Shown: positions 8,740-18,690 of the stretch, in pieces
Position numbering within the stretch: position 1 is the first letter of the stretch
How the letters are laid out: every line of letters begins with the position of its first letter
From: Bacillota bacterium
GTDB taxonomy: Bacteria; Bacillota; Clostridia; Clostridiales; Clostridiaceae
Reading direction: 5' to 3'
NCBI GenBank assembly: GCA_021781745.1
Contig: JAJXWH010000006.1
Span: 81,804-145,803, forward strand
Length of the DNA stretch: 64,000 nucleotides
Made by a program: the position numbers and the translations under genes
Notes under the pieces: generated by a model
Seen by the model: only the letters and a program-made list of their open reading frames with translations
Told to the model about the DNA's origin: nothing
The model's database searches: none

Positions 8740-11700
8740 TTATTCTGCTATATTGAAAACTTCTAAATTATTATTCTCATCAAACTTTTCAAGTTCTACA
8801 TCAGCTATAGCTCTCAATGTATCTAATGCAGTAATTACACCTAAGTTTCTTTCAACAGCTGCTCTTCTTATTAAGAATCCATCTCTCTTAGAATCATTTC
8901 CCTTAGTAGGGGTATTTACAACTAAATCAACTTCTCTATTTTTAACTATATCTAAGATATTTGGTTCTTCTTCATCTATTTTTCTAATTTCTTCTGCTTC
9001 TATACCTGCATCCCTTAATAGTGCGCAAGTTCCAGCAGTTGCTATAAATTTATATCCAACCTTAGCAAGATCCTTTGCTATTGGTAAAAACTCTGCTTTA
9101 TCATGTTTATTTATTGTAGCAAGTATTTTTCCTTTTTCTTTTGATGGATACATATATGCTCCAACAAACCCTTTATAAAGTGCTTCTTTTATATTTCTAC
9201 CTACACCTAATACTTCTCCTGTAGATCTCATTTCAGGTCCTAAGCTTACTTCAACATTAGGTAATTTTTGAGTTGAAAATACTGGAACTTTAACTGAAAC
9301 TAGTTCAGGTTCTTTATATACATCTACTCCATAGCCTAAATCTTTTAGTTTAGCTCCAAGCATTACTTGCGTAGCTAAATCTACTATTGGAACCCCACTT
9401 ACCTTGCTTATATAAGGAACTGTTCTTGATGCTCTTGGATTAACTTCAATTACATATAATTGACCTTCAAATTCTATGAATTGAATATTTATCATTCCCT
9501 TTATCCCAATTTCTAAAGCTAGTTTTCTAGTATATTCTAGTACATCTGTCTTAATTTTATCAGAGATATTTTGACTTGGATACATAGTTACACTATCACC
9601 TGAATGTACTCCAGCTCTTTCTAAGTGCTCCATAATACCTGGTATTAATATATCCTCTCCATCCGATATAGCATCTACTTCAATTTCTCTACCCATTAAA
9701 TATTTATCTATAAGTATTGGATTCTTGCTATCTTTAGCAAAAGCATTTTCTAAATAGTATGTTAACTCATCTTCATCATGAGTTATTTCCATTCCTTGGC
9801 CACCAATTACGTATGAAGGTCTAACAAGTACTGGGAATTTTAATCTTCTTGCTTCTTCTAATCCTTCTTCTAATGACCATATACCTTTACCTTTTGGTCT
9901 TGATATTCCTAATCTTTCTAATAGTGCATCGAATTTTTCTCTATCTTCAGCCATATCTATTTGATCTGCTGTAGTTCCAAGAGTTACAATATTTTGTTCT
10001 TTTAAGAAATTTGCAAGTTTGATGGCTGTTTGACCACCAAATTGAAGTATAACACCATCTGGTCTTTCTTTTTCTATAATATTTAGAACATCTTCTTCAG
10101 TTAGTGGCTCAAAATACAATTTATCTGACACATCAAAGTCTGTACTTACTGTTTCTGGATTATTATTAACAATTATAGTTTCAATTCCAAGTTTCTTTAA
10201 AGCTTTTACGCAATGTACTGAAGCATAGTCAAATTCAATTCCTTGACCTATTCTTATTGGACCAGAACCTATAACAATTACCTTTTTATTACTTGATACT
10301 TCAACTTCATCATATTGTTCGTAAGTTGAGTAATAATATGGAGATAGTGCTTCAAATTCTCCTCCACAAGTATCAACCATTTTATACGAAGGTCTTATAT
10401 TCCATATATCTCTCAATCTATATACATCATCAGGGCTAACCTTCAACATATCAGCTATAGCTTTATCTGAAAATCCTTTTTTCTTAAGATGATATAACCA
10501 TTCTTTATCTAAATCTTCTATCTTACTTAATTTTAGTCTTTGTTCTTCTTCAACTATCCATTTAATCTTTTCTAGGAAGAACATATCAATACCTGTAATT
10601 TTATTTATTTTTTCAATCATGTAGTCTCTTCTTATCATTTCAGCTAATGCGAAGATTCTTTCATCATCTGGTTTCATTACTATGCTCTTTAATTCTGAAA
10701 TGCTATACTCTTTAAACTTCTTATGATCTAAAGAATACTTCCCTATTTCTAAGCTTCTGATTCCTTTTAAGAATGCTTGCTCAAGGTTAGCTCCTATAGC
10801 CATTATTTCACCTGTTGCCATCATCTTTGTTCCTAGTTCTCTGTCTGCACCAAAGAACTTATCGAAAGGCCACTTTGGTATTTTAACTACAACATAATCT
10901 AAAGTTGGTTCAAAACATGCATAAGTCTTTTGTGTAACAGCATTTTTTATTTCATCTAATCCATATCCAAGTGCAATTTTAGCAGCAAGTTTTGCAATAG
11001 GGTATCCTGTCGCCTTTGATGCTAGAGCTGAACTTCTAGAAACTCTAGGATTAATTTCTATAACTGCATATTCAAAGGTATTGGGATTTAATGAAAATTG
11101 TACATTACATCCACCCTCAATCCCAACTGCGTTTATTATATTTATTGATGCAGTTCTAAGCATTTGATATTCTTTATCTGAAAGAGTTTGTGATGGAGCA
11201 ACAACTATACTATCACCTGTATGTATACCTACTGGATCTATATTTTCCATATTACATACAGTAATACAGTTTCCATAGGAATCTCTCATTACTTCGTATT
11301 CTATTTCTTTCCAACCCTTAACACTCTTCTCAAGTAAAACTTGGCCGATCGTGCTTAATTGAAGGCCTGATTCTAATATAGTTTTAAGTTGTTCTTCGTC
11401 GTCAGCGATACCCCCACCAGATCCTCCTAACGTATATGCAGGTCTAACTATAACTGGATAACCAATCTTGTTCGCAAATTCTAACCCTGCGTCTAAATCA
11501 GTTACAATTTCGCTTTTTATAACCGGTTCACCAATTCTATTCATCATATCTCTGAATAGTTCTCTATCTTCACCTTCTTTTATGGATGCAATAGATGTTC
11601 CTATTACTTTTACATTATACTTTTCTAATATACCAGCGTCATGCAATTGCACAGCAAGATTAAGTCCTGTTTGACCACCCATTCCTGCAAGTAAGCTATC

Positions 11701-11949
11701 TGGTCTTTCTTTAGAAATAACTTTTTCAACAAATTCTAATGTTAATGGCTCTAAATAAACTTTATCCGCTACTTCTTTATCCGTCATTATTGTTGCTGGA
11801 TTTGAATTCACAAGTACAACTTCTATTCCTTCTGATTTTAACGCTTCACAAGCTTGAGTTCCTGAGTAATCAAACTCTGCCGCTTGACCTATGACTATAG
11901 GACCTGATCCTATAACTAAAACTTTTTTTATATCTTTATTTAATGGCAT
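8740..11949 (-). CDS. carB: Carbamoyl-phosphate synthase large subunit
   Basis: At 1069 residues this is the full-length synthase with two homologous ATP-grasp halves. Each begins with a VIGSGPI-IGQ nucleotide-binding loop (about residues 11 and 560) and has GGQT loops and ATP-grasp Glu/Asn sites ([15 protein letters not shown] and [11 protein letters not shown]). The C-terminal 130 residues form the MGS-like allosteric domain. It makes carbamoyl phosphate from ammonia delivered by CarA, bicarbonate and two ATP, feeding pyrimidine and arginine synthesis. It follows carA by 14 bases in one operon. Confidence 0.97.
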   Translation of the reverse strand: MPLNKDIKKVLVIGSGPIVIGQAAEFDYSGTQACEALKSEGIEVVLVNSNPATIMTDKEVADKVYLEPLTLEFVEKVISKERPDSLLAGMGGQTGLNLAVQLHDAGILEKYNVKVIGTSIASIKEGEDRELFRDMMNRIGEPVIKSEIVTDLDAGLEFANKIGYPVIVRPAYTLGGSGGGIADDEEQLKTILESGLQLSTIGQVLLEKSVKGWKEIEYEVMRDSYGNCITVCNMENIDPVGIHTGDSIVVAPSQTLSDKEYQMLRTASINIINAVGIEGGCNVQFSLNPNTFEYAVIEINPRVSRSSALASKATGYPIAKLAAKIALGYGLDEIKNAVTQKTYACFEPTLDYVVVKIPKWPFDKFFGADRELGTKMMATGEIMAIGANLEQAFLKGIRSLEIGKYSLDHKKFKEYSISELKSIVMKPDDERIFALAEMIRRDYMIEKINKITGIDMFFLEKIKWIVEEEQRLKLSKIEDLDKEWLYHLKKKGFSDKAIADMLKVSPDDVYRLRDIWNIRPSYKMVDTCGGEFEALSPYYYSTYEQYDEVEVSSNKKVIVIGSGPIRIGQGIEFDYASVHCVKALKKLGIETIIVNNNPETVSTDFDVSDKLYFEPLTEEDVLNIIEKERPDGVILQFGGQTAIKLANFLKEQNIVTLGTTADQIDMAEDREKFDALLERLGISRPKGKGIWSLEEGLEEARRLKFPVLVRPSYVIGGQGMEITHDEDELTYYLENAFAKDSKNPILIDKYLMGREIEVDAISDGEDILIPGIMEHLERAGVHSGDSVTMYPSQNISDKIKTDVLEYTRKLALEIGIKGMINIQFIEFEGQLYVIEVNPRASRTVPYISKVSGVPIVDLATQVMLGAKLKDLGYGVDVYKEPELVSVKVPVFSTQKLPNVEVSLGPEMRSTGEVLGVGRNIKEALYKGFVGAYMYPSKEKGKILATINKHDKAEFLPIAKDLAKVGYKFIATAGTCALLRDAGIEAEEIRKIDEEEPNILDIVKNREVDLVVNTPTKGNDSKRDGFLIRRAAVERNLGVITALDTLRAIADVELEKFDENNNLEVFNIAE

Positions 11950-11963
11950 TTTACTTACCCCTC

Positions 11964-13013
11964 CTATAGTGCATATTCTAAGAATTTATCAAATATGTAT
12001 TCACTGTCTTTTGGACCTGCTGATGCTTCTGGATGGAATTGAACTGAATATATTGGTAAAATCTTATGCTTCATTCCTTCTACAGTTCCATCATTTATAT
12101 TAACGTGAGTAATTTCCATATCATCTGGTAGCTTTTCTACTACATAACCGTGATTTTGAGAAGTTATATGCACAATGTTAGCTTCCAAATCTTTAACAGG
12201 GTGATTACATCCTCTGTGTCCAAATTTTAATTTAGTAGTTTTACCACCTAACGCTAAACCTAACAATTGATGCCCTAAGCAAATACCCGTTATTGGCTTC
12301 TTTCCAACTAATTTCTTTATATTTTCTATAGCAAAATCTAAATCTTCTGGATCTCCAGGGCCATTAGATAAGAATACTAAATCTGGATTAACATTTAAAA
12401 CTTCTTCAGCTGTAGCTGTAGCTGGGAATACAGTTAATTTGCATCCTCTCTTTTTAAAGTTCCTTATTATATTAGTCTTTATACCAAAATCCATAACTGC
12501 AATATGCTTTCCTGTACCTTCAACAGTATAAGATTTTTCTGTAGTAACAGTTTTCACAGCATCCTTAGTAGAAAAGCCTGCAACTTTTTCTTTTACATAT
12601 TCGTCATCTACATCTTCGAGTGTAATAATTCCTCTCATAGTACCGCTATTTCTTAAAACCTTAGTTAGTGCTCTTGTATCTATTCCTTCTAAACCAATGA
12701 CTTTTCCTTGCTTTAAGAAATCTTCAAGTTCTAATTCACATCTAAAATTACTTGGCATATTACATTTTTCTCTTACAATAAACCCTCTTACTTTTATTGA
12801 GTCTGATTCCATGTCCTCAAGATTAATTCCGTAATTACCTATTAAAGGATAAGTCATAGTAACTATTTGTCCGTAATAAGATGGATCTGTAAGTACTTCT
12901 TGATAACCTGTCATACCAGTTGTAAATACTACTTCTCCAACGCTTTCCTTTAGGTATCCAAAAGCCTTACCCTCAAAAACCATGCCATTTTCTAATATAA
13001 GCTTTGCCTTCAT
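11964..13013 (-). CDS. carA: Carbamoyl-phosphate synthase small (glutaminase) subunit
   Basis: This is a class I glutamine amidotransferase with an N-terminal CPSase small-chain domain (residues 1-140) and a C-terminal GATase. The nucleophile cysteine sits in [17 protein letters not shown], with the His-Glu pair in VQFHPEAS. It releases ammonia from glutamine for CarB. The frame is open to 13106, but GTAGGAGG precedes the ATG at 13013, which gives the normal N-terminus [10 protein letters not shown] and 349 residues. The leader contains a PyrR-type attenuator, so expression should fall when UMP is plentiful. Confidence 0.96.
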   Translation of the reverse strand: MKAKLILENGMVFEGKAFGYLKESVGEVVFTTGMTGYQEVLTDPSYYGQIVTMTYPLIGNYGINLEDMESDSIKVRGFIVREKCNMPSNFRCELELEDFLKQGKVIGLEGIDTRALTKVLRNSGTMRGIITLEDVDDEYVKEKVAGFSTKDAVKTVTTEKSYTVEGTGKHIAVMDFGIKTNIIRNFKKRGCKLTVFPATATAEEVLNVNPDLVFLSNGPGDPEDLDFAIENIKKLVGKKPITGICLGHQLLGLALGGKTTKLKFGHRGCNHPVKDLEANIVHITSQNHGYVVEKLPDDMEITHVNINDGTVEGMKHKILPIYSVQFHPEASAGPKDSEYIFDKFLEYAL

Positions 13014-13090
13014 GCTTAAGCCTCCTACAAATATATTTTTGCTAAAACTACACCTTATAATTTTTTCTTTATGTAAAACAAAAGGATAAT

Positions 13091-13274
13091 AAAGAGACTG
13101 CAGCAAAACTGAAAACTGAGCTCTTCACTATCCTGTGATATACCTTACAAATATTTGAATTCAAAAAATAAGCTATGAAATTTTTCATTACGCATCCAAA
13201 TATCATAGTTTTGTTCCCTTTTTGGCCTCACAGGACCAAGTTAAAGTGCATCTTAACTTTTAAATTTTCTCTTT
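13091..13274 (-). promoter_or_regulatory. PyrR-type attenuator leader of carAB
   Basis: On the leftward transcript a stem-loop with the PyrR-binding consensus occurs at 13222-13239 (TTGGTCCTGTGAGGCCAA; consensus ARUCCNGNGAGGYU), followed by the purine-rich AAGGGA. A further hairpin (13091-13126, AAGAG/CTCTT with an inner CAG/CTG pairing) and a T-rich run lie just before the carA ribosome site and would act as the terminator. This matches the known PyrR attenuation of pyr operons. Confidence 0.8.
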
Positions 13275-13280
13275 CTAAAT

Positions 13281-13309
13281 ATTTTAATTGATAGATCATA
13301 CTATGTCAA
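13281..13309 (-). promoter_or_regulatory. carAB promoter
   Basis: Read leftwards, TTGACA (13304-13309) and TAAAAT (13281-13286) are separated by exactly 17 bases. Transcription would start near 13,274, leaving a leader of about 260 bases that holds the PyrR site. Confidence 0.8.
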
Positions 13310-14110
13310 GCTAAATTAAGGATAGTTTAATTATTTATATAATTCTTTGTATTAATATCTTTTTAAATACTATTTTTAAATATTCATTTTATATATAAAT
13401 ATTATCATATAAACACAATAATATAAAGCATAAAAATGCACTTATTTGAATTTTTATTCACAATATATACTATTTTAACTTACTATTCGCTTTAATTTTA
13501 AAAATTTTTCTGTTATTTATATTTTACTCATTAACACTTAAATAATTCATAAGCTCATTGATTAAAACATATTATTACTTATAAATTTTTTTATGTTCAT
13601 ATTCAATTATTTCTTAAAAAATAATAAGCTATTTTATATTCTAAAATAACTATCTTCATAACTAAAGTACATATATGTTAAATCTTCATAAAATTTTATT
13701 TTCTGTAATTGTAATTTAATTTATTTTATGATAATATTAAAATAACCAATATTCAGAATATTTAGGCAGTTACATCAATTCTGAACTGACCTTATACAAA
13801 TCTGAATCTCAATTTCAACACTACTTTTTCTTAAAAGACACTTATCATAATTTGATAGGTGTTTTTTATTTTTTATAAAACTCTTATAACATTTAATAAA
13901 ACCAAATCATTAAATATTCTTTTATTCAGTAAATTAATGAAATAACTCTTGAATACATTGCATAAGCATGAATAAAAAAAGATTAATAATTGCAAGGTTG
14001 AGATGGAATTACACACTCTAAGCTAGCGTCCCCTTCTTATTTCTACATTTTGATTACTAATCTTATTTTTAATATATTATTAATTTTCTATACCGTAGCA
14101 TGTACAATAA
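13310..14110. other. Long AT-rich intergenic region with one orphan hairpin
   Basis: No supported gene lies in these 800 bases between carA and mgsA. The only strong element is a 10-bp hairpin (13838-13847 with 13853-13862) followed by a T-rich tail up to 13873, a rightward terminator without an obvious gene before it. It could end a small RNA transcribed rightwards from within the region; I see no clear promoter for one. Confidence 0.5.
13838..13873 (+). terminator. Orphan rightward terminator
   Basis: ACACTTATCA pairs with TGATAGGTGT (one G-U pair) over a 5-base loop, with TTTTTATTTTTT after it. No open frame ends upstream on this strand. Confidence 0.6.
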
Positions 14111-14470
14111 TTAAAATTGTTTAATTATAAGCTCTGCGGTTCTTATGTTAGTTACAACTGCTACATTATGTACATTGCACACTCTAAGTAATGCTGTTAC
14201 ATCTGGTTCATGAGGTTGTGAGGTTAATGGATCTGTTAAGAATATTACTAAATCAATTTTTCCCTCAGCAATACGTCCACCCAATTGTTGGTCTCCACCA
14301 TATGGACCAGATAAATATCTCTTAACATCAAGTCCTGTTGCTTCTGCTATCTTTTTTCCTGTTGTTCCAGTAGCAACTAATTCATATTTAGCTAACGTGT
14401 CCTTATACTTTTTAGCAAACTCGATAATTTCTGCTTTCTTTTCATCGTGTGCAATTAAAGCTATTTTCAT
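14111..14470 (-). CDS. mgsA: Methylglyoxal synthase
   Basis: The 119-residue protein is a single MGS domain. It shows the phosphate-binding GTTGKKI, the catalytic Asp in [15 protein letters not shown], and the [12 protein letters not shown] segment typical of the enzyme. It converts dihydroxyacetone phosphate to methylglyoxal and phosphate, a bypass that relieves phosphate shortage in glycolysis. An ATG three codons upstream overlaps the AGGGGA ribosome site, so I start at 14470. It is a single-gene unit. Confidence 0.95.
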   Translation of the reverse strand: MKIALIAHDEKKAEIIEFAKKYKDTLAKYELVATGTTGKKIAEATGLDVKRYLSGPYGGDQQLGGRIAEGKIDLVIFLTDPLTSQPHEPDVTALLRVCNVHNVAVVTNIRTAELIIKQF

Positions 14471-14650
14471 AATTGTCATCCCCTTTTCATATTTTGTGAT
14501 ACGTTTTCACCTTGGATTATACTATAAAATTATTTATTTAGAAAGATTATTTTAACTACTGATTTTCATTAATACATATAACAATGCATCAGACATTTCC
14601 CAGACAATATTTATTTTTCAATTAGCTCACTATAAACTTATGAAAAATTC

Positions 14651-14678
14651 AGGAGGTATTTAATAAAAAACACCTCCT
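14651..14678 (-). terminator. Terminator of proBA
   Basis: AGGAGGT (14651-14657) pairs with ACCTCCT (14672-14678). The leftward transcript then reads GAAUUUUUC. It is a short but GC-rich stem immediately after proA. Confidence 0.65.
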
Positions 14679-14689
14679 TATTTCTCTTA

Positions 14690-15934
14690 TTATCTTATTT
14701 GACCATTTCCATAAATAATATACTTTATTGTTGTTAATTCCTTAAGTCCCATTGGCCCTCTAGCATGTAATTTTTGAGTACTTATTCCTATCTCAGCTCC
14801 AAAACCAAATTCTGAACCATCTGTAAACCTTGTTGATGCATTAACATAAACAGCTGCTGCATCTACCCTTTGCAAGAACTTTTGTGAATTAATATAACTT
14901 TCTGTAATAATAGCCTCAGAATGACCTGTTCCATATTTATTTATATGAGCAATTGCTTCATCTACATCCTTAACAATTTTTACAGCCATTATATAATCTA
15001 AATATTCTTTTCCCCAATCTTCTTCATTAGCCTTCTCAATATCATCTATTATAGCTTGGGCTGTTTCATCACCTTTAACTGCAACACCATTATCCCTTAA
15101 TGCCTTAACAGCTATTGGTAAAAAATCTTTGGCTATCCTTTCATTAACTAGCAGCTTTTCAGCAGAATTACAAACTGAAGGTCTTGAAACTTTTGCGTTA
15201 ATAGCAATGTTTTTTGCCATTTCAAAGTCACAATTCTCATCTACGTATATATGACAATTACCAGTACCTGTTTCTATAACTGGAACAGTTGCATTTTTAA
15301 GAACCGCTTGAATTAATCCCGCTCCACCTCTTGGAATGAGAACATCTATAAATTCATTTAATCTCATCATTTCGGTCGCTACTTCTCTACTTGTATCTTC
15401 TATAAGTTGAACTGAAGCTTTAGGTAATCCTGCTTTTTCAATTCCCTCAGTTAAAGCTTTTACTACGGCCTTATTTGAATTAATAGCTTCACTTCCACCT
15501 CTTAATATAACTGTATTTCCAGTCTTTAGGCAAAGTCCGGCTGCATCACAAGTTACATTAGGTCTTGCTTCATAAATTATCCCTATAACACCTAGGGGAA
15601 CCCTTTTTTGCCCTATCTGCAATCCATTTGGTCTTTGCCACATTGTGATTACTTCCCCAATTGGATCTTGAAGTTTAACCACATCTCTAAGCCCATTAGC
15701 CATTCCTTCTATTCTTTCATCGTTTAAAGCCAGTCTATCTAGCATAGCTTTTGATGTACCTTTTGCTTTTGCAATCTCTAAATCTATTTCATTAGCTTTA
15801 ATTATGTCATTCTTAGCATTAATTAATTCTTCCGCCATAAGCATTAGTGCATTATCTTTTTCTTTAGTTGATGCAATGCTTAATTCATAAGATGCTTCTT
15901 TAGCACTTTGACCCATAATTGTTAATAAACCCAT
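14690..15934 (-). CDS. proA: Gamma-glutamyl phosphate reductase
   Basis: This is an aldehyde dehydrogenase-fold enzyme of normal length (414 aa) with the catalytic cysteine in [13 protein letters not shown] and the family marks [18 protein letters not shown] and [19 protein letters not shown]. It reduces gamma-glutamyl phosphate to glutamate semialdehyde in proline synthesis. GGAGG before the ATG at 15934 fixes the start, although the frame begins five codons earlier. It directly follows proB, with 17 bases between them. Confidence 0.95.
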   Translation of the reverse strand: MGLLTIMGQSAKEASYELSIASTKEKDNALMLMAEELINAKNDIIKANEIDLEIAKAKGTSKAMLDRLALNDERIEGMANGLRDVVKLQDPIGEVITMWQRPNGLQIGQKRVPLGVIGIIYEARPNVTCDAAGLCLKTGNTVILRGGSEAINSNKAVVKALTEGIEKAGLPKASVQLIEDTSREVATEMMRLNEFIDVLIPRGGAGLIQAVLKNATVPVIETGTGNCHIYVDENCDFEMAKNIAINAKVSRPSVCNSAEKLLVNERIAKDFLPIAVKALRDNGVAVKGDETAQAIIDDIEKANEEDWGKEYLDYIMAVKIVKDVDEAIAHINKYGTGHSEAIITESYINSQKFLQRVDAAAVYVNASTRFTDGSEFGFGAEIGISTQKLHARGPMGLKELTTIKYIIYGNGQIR

Positions 15935-15951
15935 ATTCACTGCCTCCATTT

Positions 15952-16767
15952 CTATTTTCTAGCTGGTGATACAAATAAAGTTCCAATCTCTTCACCATTT
16001 AATATGTCTAATAATATGTTTGGTTCATTTCCATTAGATAAAACCATATCTACTCCTGATATTGTAGCTGTCTTAGCGGCTGTTAGCTTTGTAATCATTC
16101 CACCAGTGCCTAAACTTGAACCGGCCCCTCCAGCACACTCTTCTAGCTCTTGAGTTATTTCGGTAACTTCTTTCAATAAATTTGCACCCTCGTTGCTTCT
16201 TGGGTCAGAATCATAAAAACCATCAATATCAGATAATATTACTAACAAATCTGCATTAACTAAACATGCAACTATCGCCGATAAATTATCATTATCTCCA
16301 AATCTAACTATATTCTCAATTTCATCTATAGATACTGTATCATTTTCATTTACTATTGGAATTATTTTTTTATCTAGCAACGTCTCAAACGTATTGCATA
16401 CATTCTCCCTAACATGATCATCTTCTATTACATCCCTTGTAAGCAAAACTTGACCTACTATATGACTATATTCTCCAAAAAATTTACTATATATATGCAT
16501 CAATTCGCATTGTCCAACCGCTGCTACTGCCTGTTTTTCTCTTATACTTTCGGGCTTTTCTTTTAACTTCAATTTGTTTACACCAACAGCAACTGCACCC
16601 GATGTTACTAGTACAACCTGTTTGCCTGAATTAACTATATCTGATAAAGTTCTTGTTAATTTTTCAATTCTGAATAAATTAATATTTCCATTATCATAAG
16701 TTAATGTTGATGATCCTACTTTTACTACTATCCTATTTGCATCTTTTAACCTTTGACGAAAGCCCAT
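15952..16767 (-). CDS. proB: Glutamate 5-kinase (no PUA domain)
   Basis: This amino-acid kinase domain protein starts with [12 protein letters not shown] and contains [23 protein letters not shown] and [12 protein letters not shown], all marks of ProB. It phosphorylates glutamate, the first and feedback-inhibited step of proline synthesis. At 271 residues it lacks the C-terminal PUA domain of the E. coli enzyme, as is usual in clostridia. AAGGGGATG lies before the start. I looked for a T-box upstream and saw none; a possible promoter (TTGATA-17-TAAGAT) lies about 60 bases before the start. Confidence 0.94.
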   Translation of the reverse strand: MGFRQRLKDANRIVVKVGSSTLTYDNGNINLFRIEKLTRTLSDIVNSGKQVVLVTSGAVAVGVNKLKLKEKPESIREKQAVAAVGQCELMHIYSKFFGEYSHIVGQVLLTRDVIEDDHVRENVCNTFETLLDKKIIPIVNENDTVSIDEIENIVRFGDNDNLSAIVACLVNADLLVILSDIDGFYDSDPRSNEGANLLKEVTEITQELEECAGGAGSSLGTGGMITKLTAAKTATISGVDMVLSNGNEPNILLDILNGEEIGTLFVSPARK

Positions 16768-16895
16768 TGTTACATCCCCTTAAAGTAATATTTATTCTTT
16801 ATATTTTATCTTACTATACCTAGTATATCTTATCAAGTTATAATGATTTTCGAGATTTAATTTCTCTATTTACTGTAAAAAAGTATATATTAACG

Positions 16896-16949
16896 TAAAA
16901 AATAAAATAGAAGAAATATATTTTAAAATCCACAAAATATTTCTTCTAT
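16896..16949 (-). terminator. Terminator of the hemolysin III-like gene
   Basis: ATAGAAGAAATAT (16907-16919) and its perfect complement (16937-16949) form a 13-bp stem. The leftward transcript then runs into UUUUAUUUUUU. Confidence 0.85.
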
Positions 16950-16987
16950 CCTATATTATAGTCTATTCTTTATTACTATAGTCTAAA

Positions 16988-17632
16988 CTAAATTATATAC
17001 GCGAATACACAAATGAAATGACATAGAGTACCCAACATTGTAAATACATGAAATATTTCATGTCTTCCAAATCCCCATATCCTTTTTTCTGTTTTCAATG
17101 CATATATTACTCCACCTATTGTATACATTAATCCACCCAAGACTAACCATACTAAACCTGCCATCGGTAGAACTTGTGACATTGGATATATTGCAAATAT
17201 TGCAAACCAACCAATACCTATATACATTACACTGCTCAACCATCTAGGACAAGTCACCCAACATAATTTAAAGCCAATTCCTATAACTGCACATATAGTT
17301 ACAGCTAAGAATAAATTCATTCCTATTTTTCCTGTTAATGCAACCAAACAAAATGGAGCATATGATCCTGCTACTAAGATAAATATCATTGAATGATCTA
17401 ATCTTTTTAGCATTTTTATTACTTTATCACTAGCCTTTACCCAATGATATGTTGTTGAAGCACTGTATAATAAGATCATGCTTACTCCAAAAAACAATAC
17501 TGACCCAAAAGTAATTGCAGGACTTTCCATTATATATGCTTTAATTAACATAGCAATCAGAGCAAATAATGATAATACTGCGCCAATACAATGAGTTAAT
17601 CCATTAATAGGTTCTCTTAAATACTTATCCAT
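16988..17632 (-). CDS. Hemolysin III / PAQR-family membrane protein
   Basis: The 214-residue protein has seven predicted membrane segments and the conserved motifs of the HlyIII/PAQR family: EPINGLTHCIGA near the start, STTYHW and LDHSMIF in the middle, and FGRHEIFHVFTMLGTLCHF at the end. The histidines, Asp and Ser of these motifs are thought to bind a metal. The name hemolysin is historical; the real role in bacteria is unclear, possibly membrane lipid homeostasis. GGGAGG before the ATG at 17632 sets the start. Confidence 0.9.
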   Translation of the reverse strand: MDKYLREPINGLTHCIGAVLSLFALIAMLIKAYIMESPAITFGSVLFFGVSMILLYSASTTYHWVKASDKVIKMLKRLDHSMIFILVAGSYAPFCLVALTGKIGMNLFLAVTICAVIGIGFKLCWVTCPRWLSSVMYIGIGWFAIFAIYPMSQVLPMAGLVWLVLGGLMYTIGGVIYALKTEKRIWGFGRHEIFHVFTMLGTLCHFICVFAYII

Positions 17633-17851
17633 TTTATACCTCCCATTTATTCCCATGTAGTTTTTATAACTACATGTTGCTATATTATAGATTATTCCAT
17701 ATCTCTATTAATATTGCAAAAGTTATTTTTCTTTATTTTTCTTTACTAATTAGTATTTTACCCATTAATGCTTGAATTATCTACCTCTTTCCATTAATAT
17801 TGAGATTATAATAAAACATAGTTTAAATTACTATGTGAGGAGTGAAATTTT

Positions 17852-18445
17852 ATGAATGATTTTAACATTGATGATTATATAAATTCACAGAAATCATCTA
17901 ATAATATTAACTTAGATGATTTTCCTGAAATTGATTTATATATGGATCAAGTAATGCAGCTGTTTGAAAGTAAATTAAATTATACCAAAAGAAATGATAA
18001 CGATAAAGTGCTTACTAAAACTATGATTAATAATTATGCAAAAGGTAATCTCTTAATGAAAATTAAAAATAAAAAATATACAAAAAACCATCTTATTTTA
18101 ATGGGTTTAATTTATAATCTTAAAGGGGCTTTATCTTTAACTGATATTAAAACTATCTTAACTCCTATAGTAGACTCCTTTGAAAAAGAAGAAGAATACC
18201 CATTACATGATGTATATCAATCTTTTCTTGATATATACGATTTAAATTTAGATGATTTTAGATCTTCTTCTGATAAAATTTATGAAAATATAAAACAACT
18301 AATAAGCTCTAAAAGTGAAACTTTAGGTGATTATGAAGAAAAAATCTTACTAATATGTGCTTTTGTAAGTATGAGTAATTTATATAGACGTATGAGCGAA
18401 AAAATATTAGATGAATGTTTTAATAATTTAAAAGATGGTAAATAA
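17852..18445 (+). CDS. DUF1836 domain protein
   Basis: The 197-residue acidic, helical protein matches the DUF1836 pattern of Firmicutes: an N-terminal region (DFPEIDLYMDQVMQLFE), LTKTMINNYAKGNL, then KKYTKNHLILMGLIYNLKGALSLTDI, which resembles a MerR-like winged helix. It is probably DNA-binding, but no target is known. It has a clear GAGGAGTG ribosome site and stands between divergent hemolysin III and the ABC-F gene. Confidence 0.8.
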   Translation: MNDFNIDDYINSQKSSNNINLDDFPEIDLYMDQVMQLFESKLNYTKRNDNDKVLTKTMINNYAKGNLLMKIKNKKYTKNHLILMGLIYNLKGALSLTDIKTILTPIVDSFEKEEEYPLHDVYQSFLDIYDLNLDDFRSSSDKIYENIKQLISSKSETLGDYEEKILLICAFVSMSNLYRRMSEKILDECFNNLKDGK

Positions 18446-18526
18446 TTAGAATAAATTTAAACTTCATAATAATGCAAAAATTTTAAATTATAGTAATACT
18501 TAAAAATGCAAAATTCATTGATTGTA

Positions 18527-18535
18527 TGGTATAAT
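18527..18535 (+). promoter_or_regulatory. Extended -10 promoter of the ABC-F gene
   Basis: TGGTATAAT is an extended -10 with no good -35 at 17 bases. A start near 18,542 would give a leader of about 150 bases containing the large inverted repeat at 18,561-18,648. Confidence 0.5.
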
Positions 18536-18560
18536 AAGCAACGTAAAGTGAAACTACTTA

Positions 18561-18648
18561 TACAATGCACAATTAAGGATTGAATTTCTAATATACTATT
18601 GGAATATATTTTATTCTTATGTTATTTTTTTCTTAATTGTGCATTGTA
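18561..18648 (+). repeat. 17-bp inverted repeat in the ABC-F leader
   Basis: TACAATGCACAATTAAG (18561-18577) and its perfect complement (18632-18648) enclose 54 bases, including a smaller stem (AATATA/TATATT) and a T7 run just before the right arm. This may be a transcription attenuator, as known for several antibiotic-responsive ABC-F genes, or a copy of a dispersed palindromic repeat. Confidence 0.7.
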
Positions 18649-18690
18649 CCTTACTATAATAATTTTAATAAGAAACGAGGTAGAAAAAGA

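Noticed and set aside
8753..9178. Long rightward frames opposite carB
   Set aside because: These are antisense shadows of a conserved gene with codon use mirrored from carB and no ribosome sites.
13014..13106. N-terminal extension of CarA
   Set aside because: The extra 31 codons lie in the attenuator leader, and GGAGG precedes the ATG at 13013.
16768..16900. T-box leader upstream of proBA
   Set aside because: Clostridial proline genes can have one, but the T-box sequence AGGGTGGNACCGCG is absent and the gap is short.
18637..18690. Upstream ATG giving an 18-residue N-terminal extension to the ABC-F protein
   Set aside because: It lies inside the inverted-repeat arm without a ribosome site; the TTG at 18691 has GAGG at good distance and gives the normal N-terminus.
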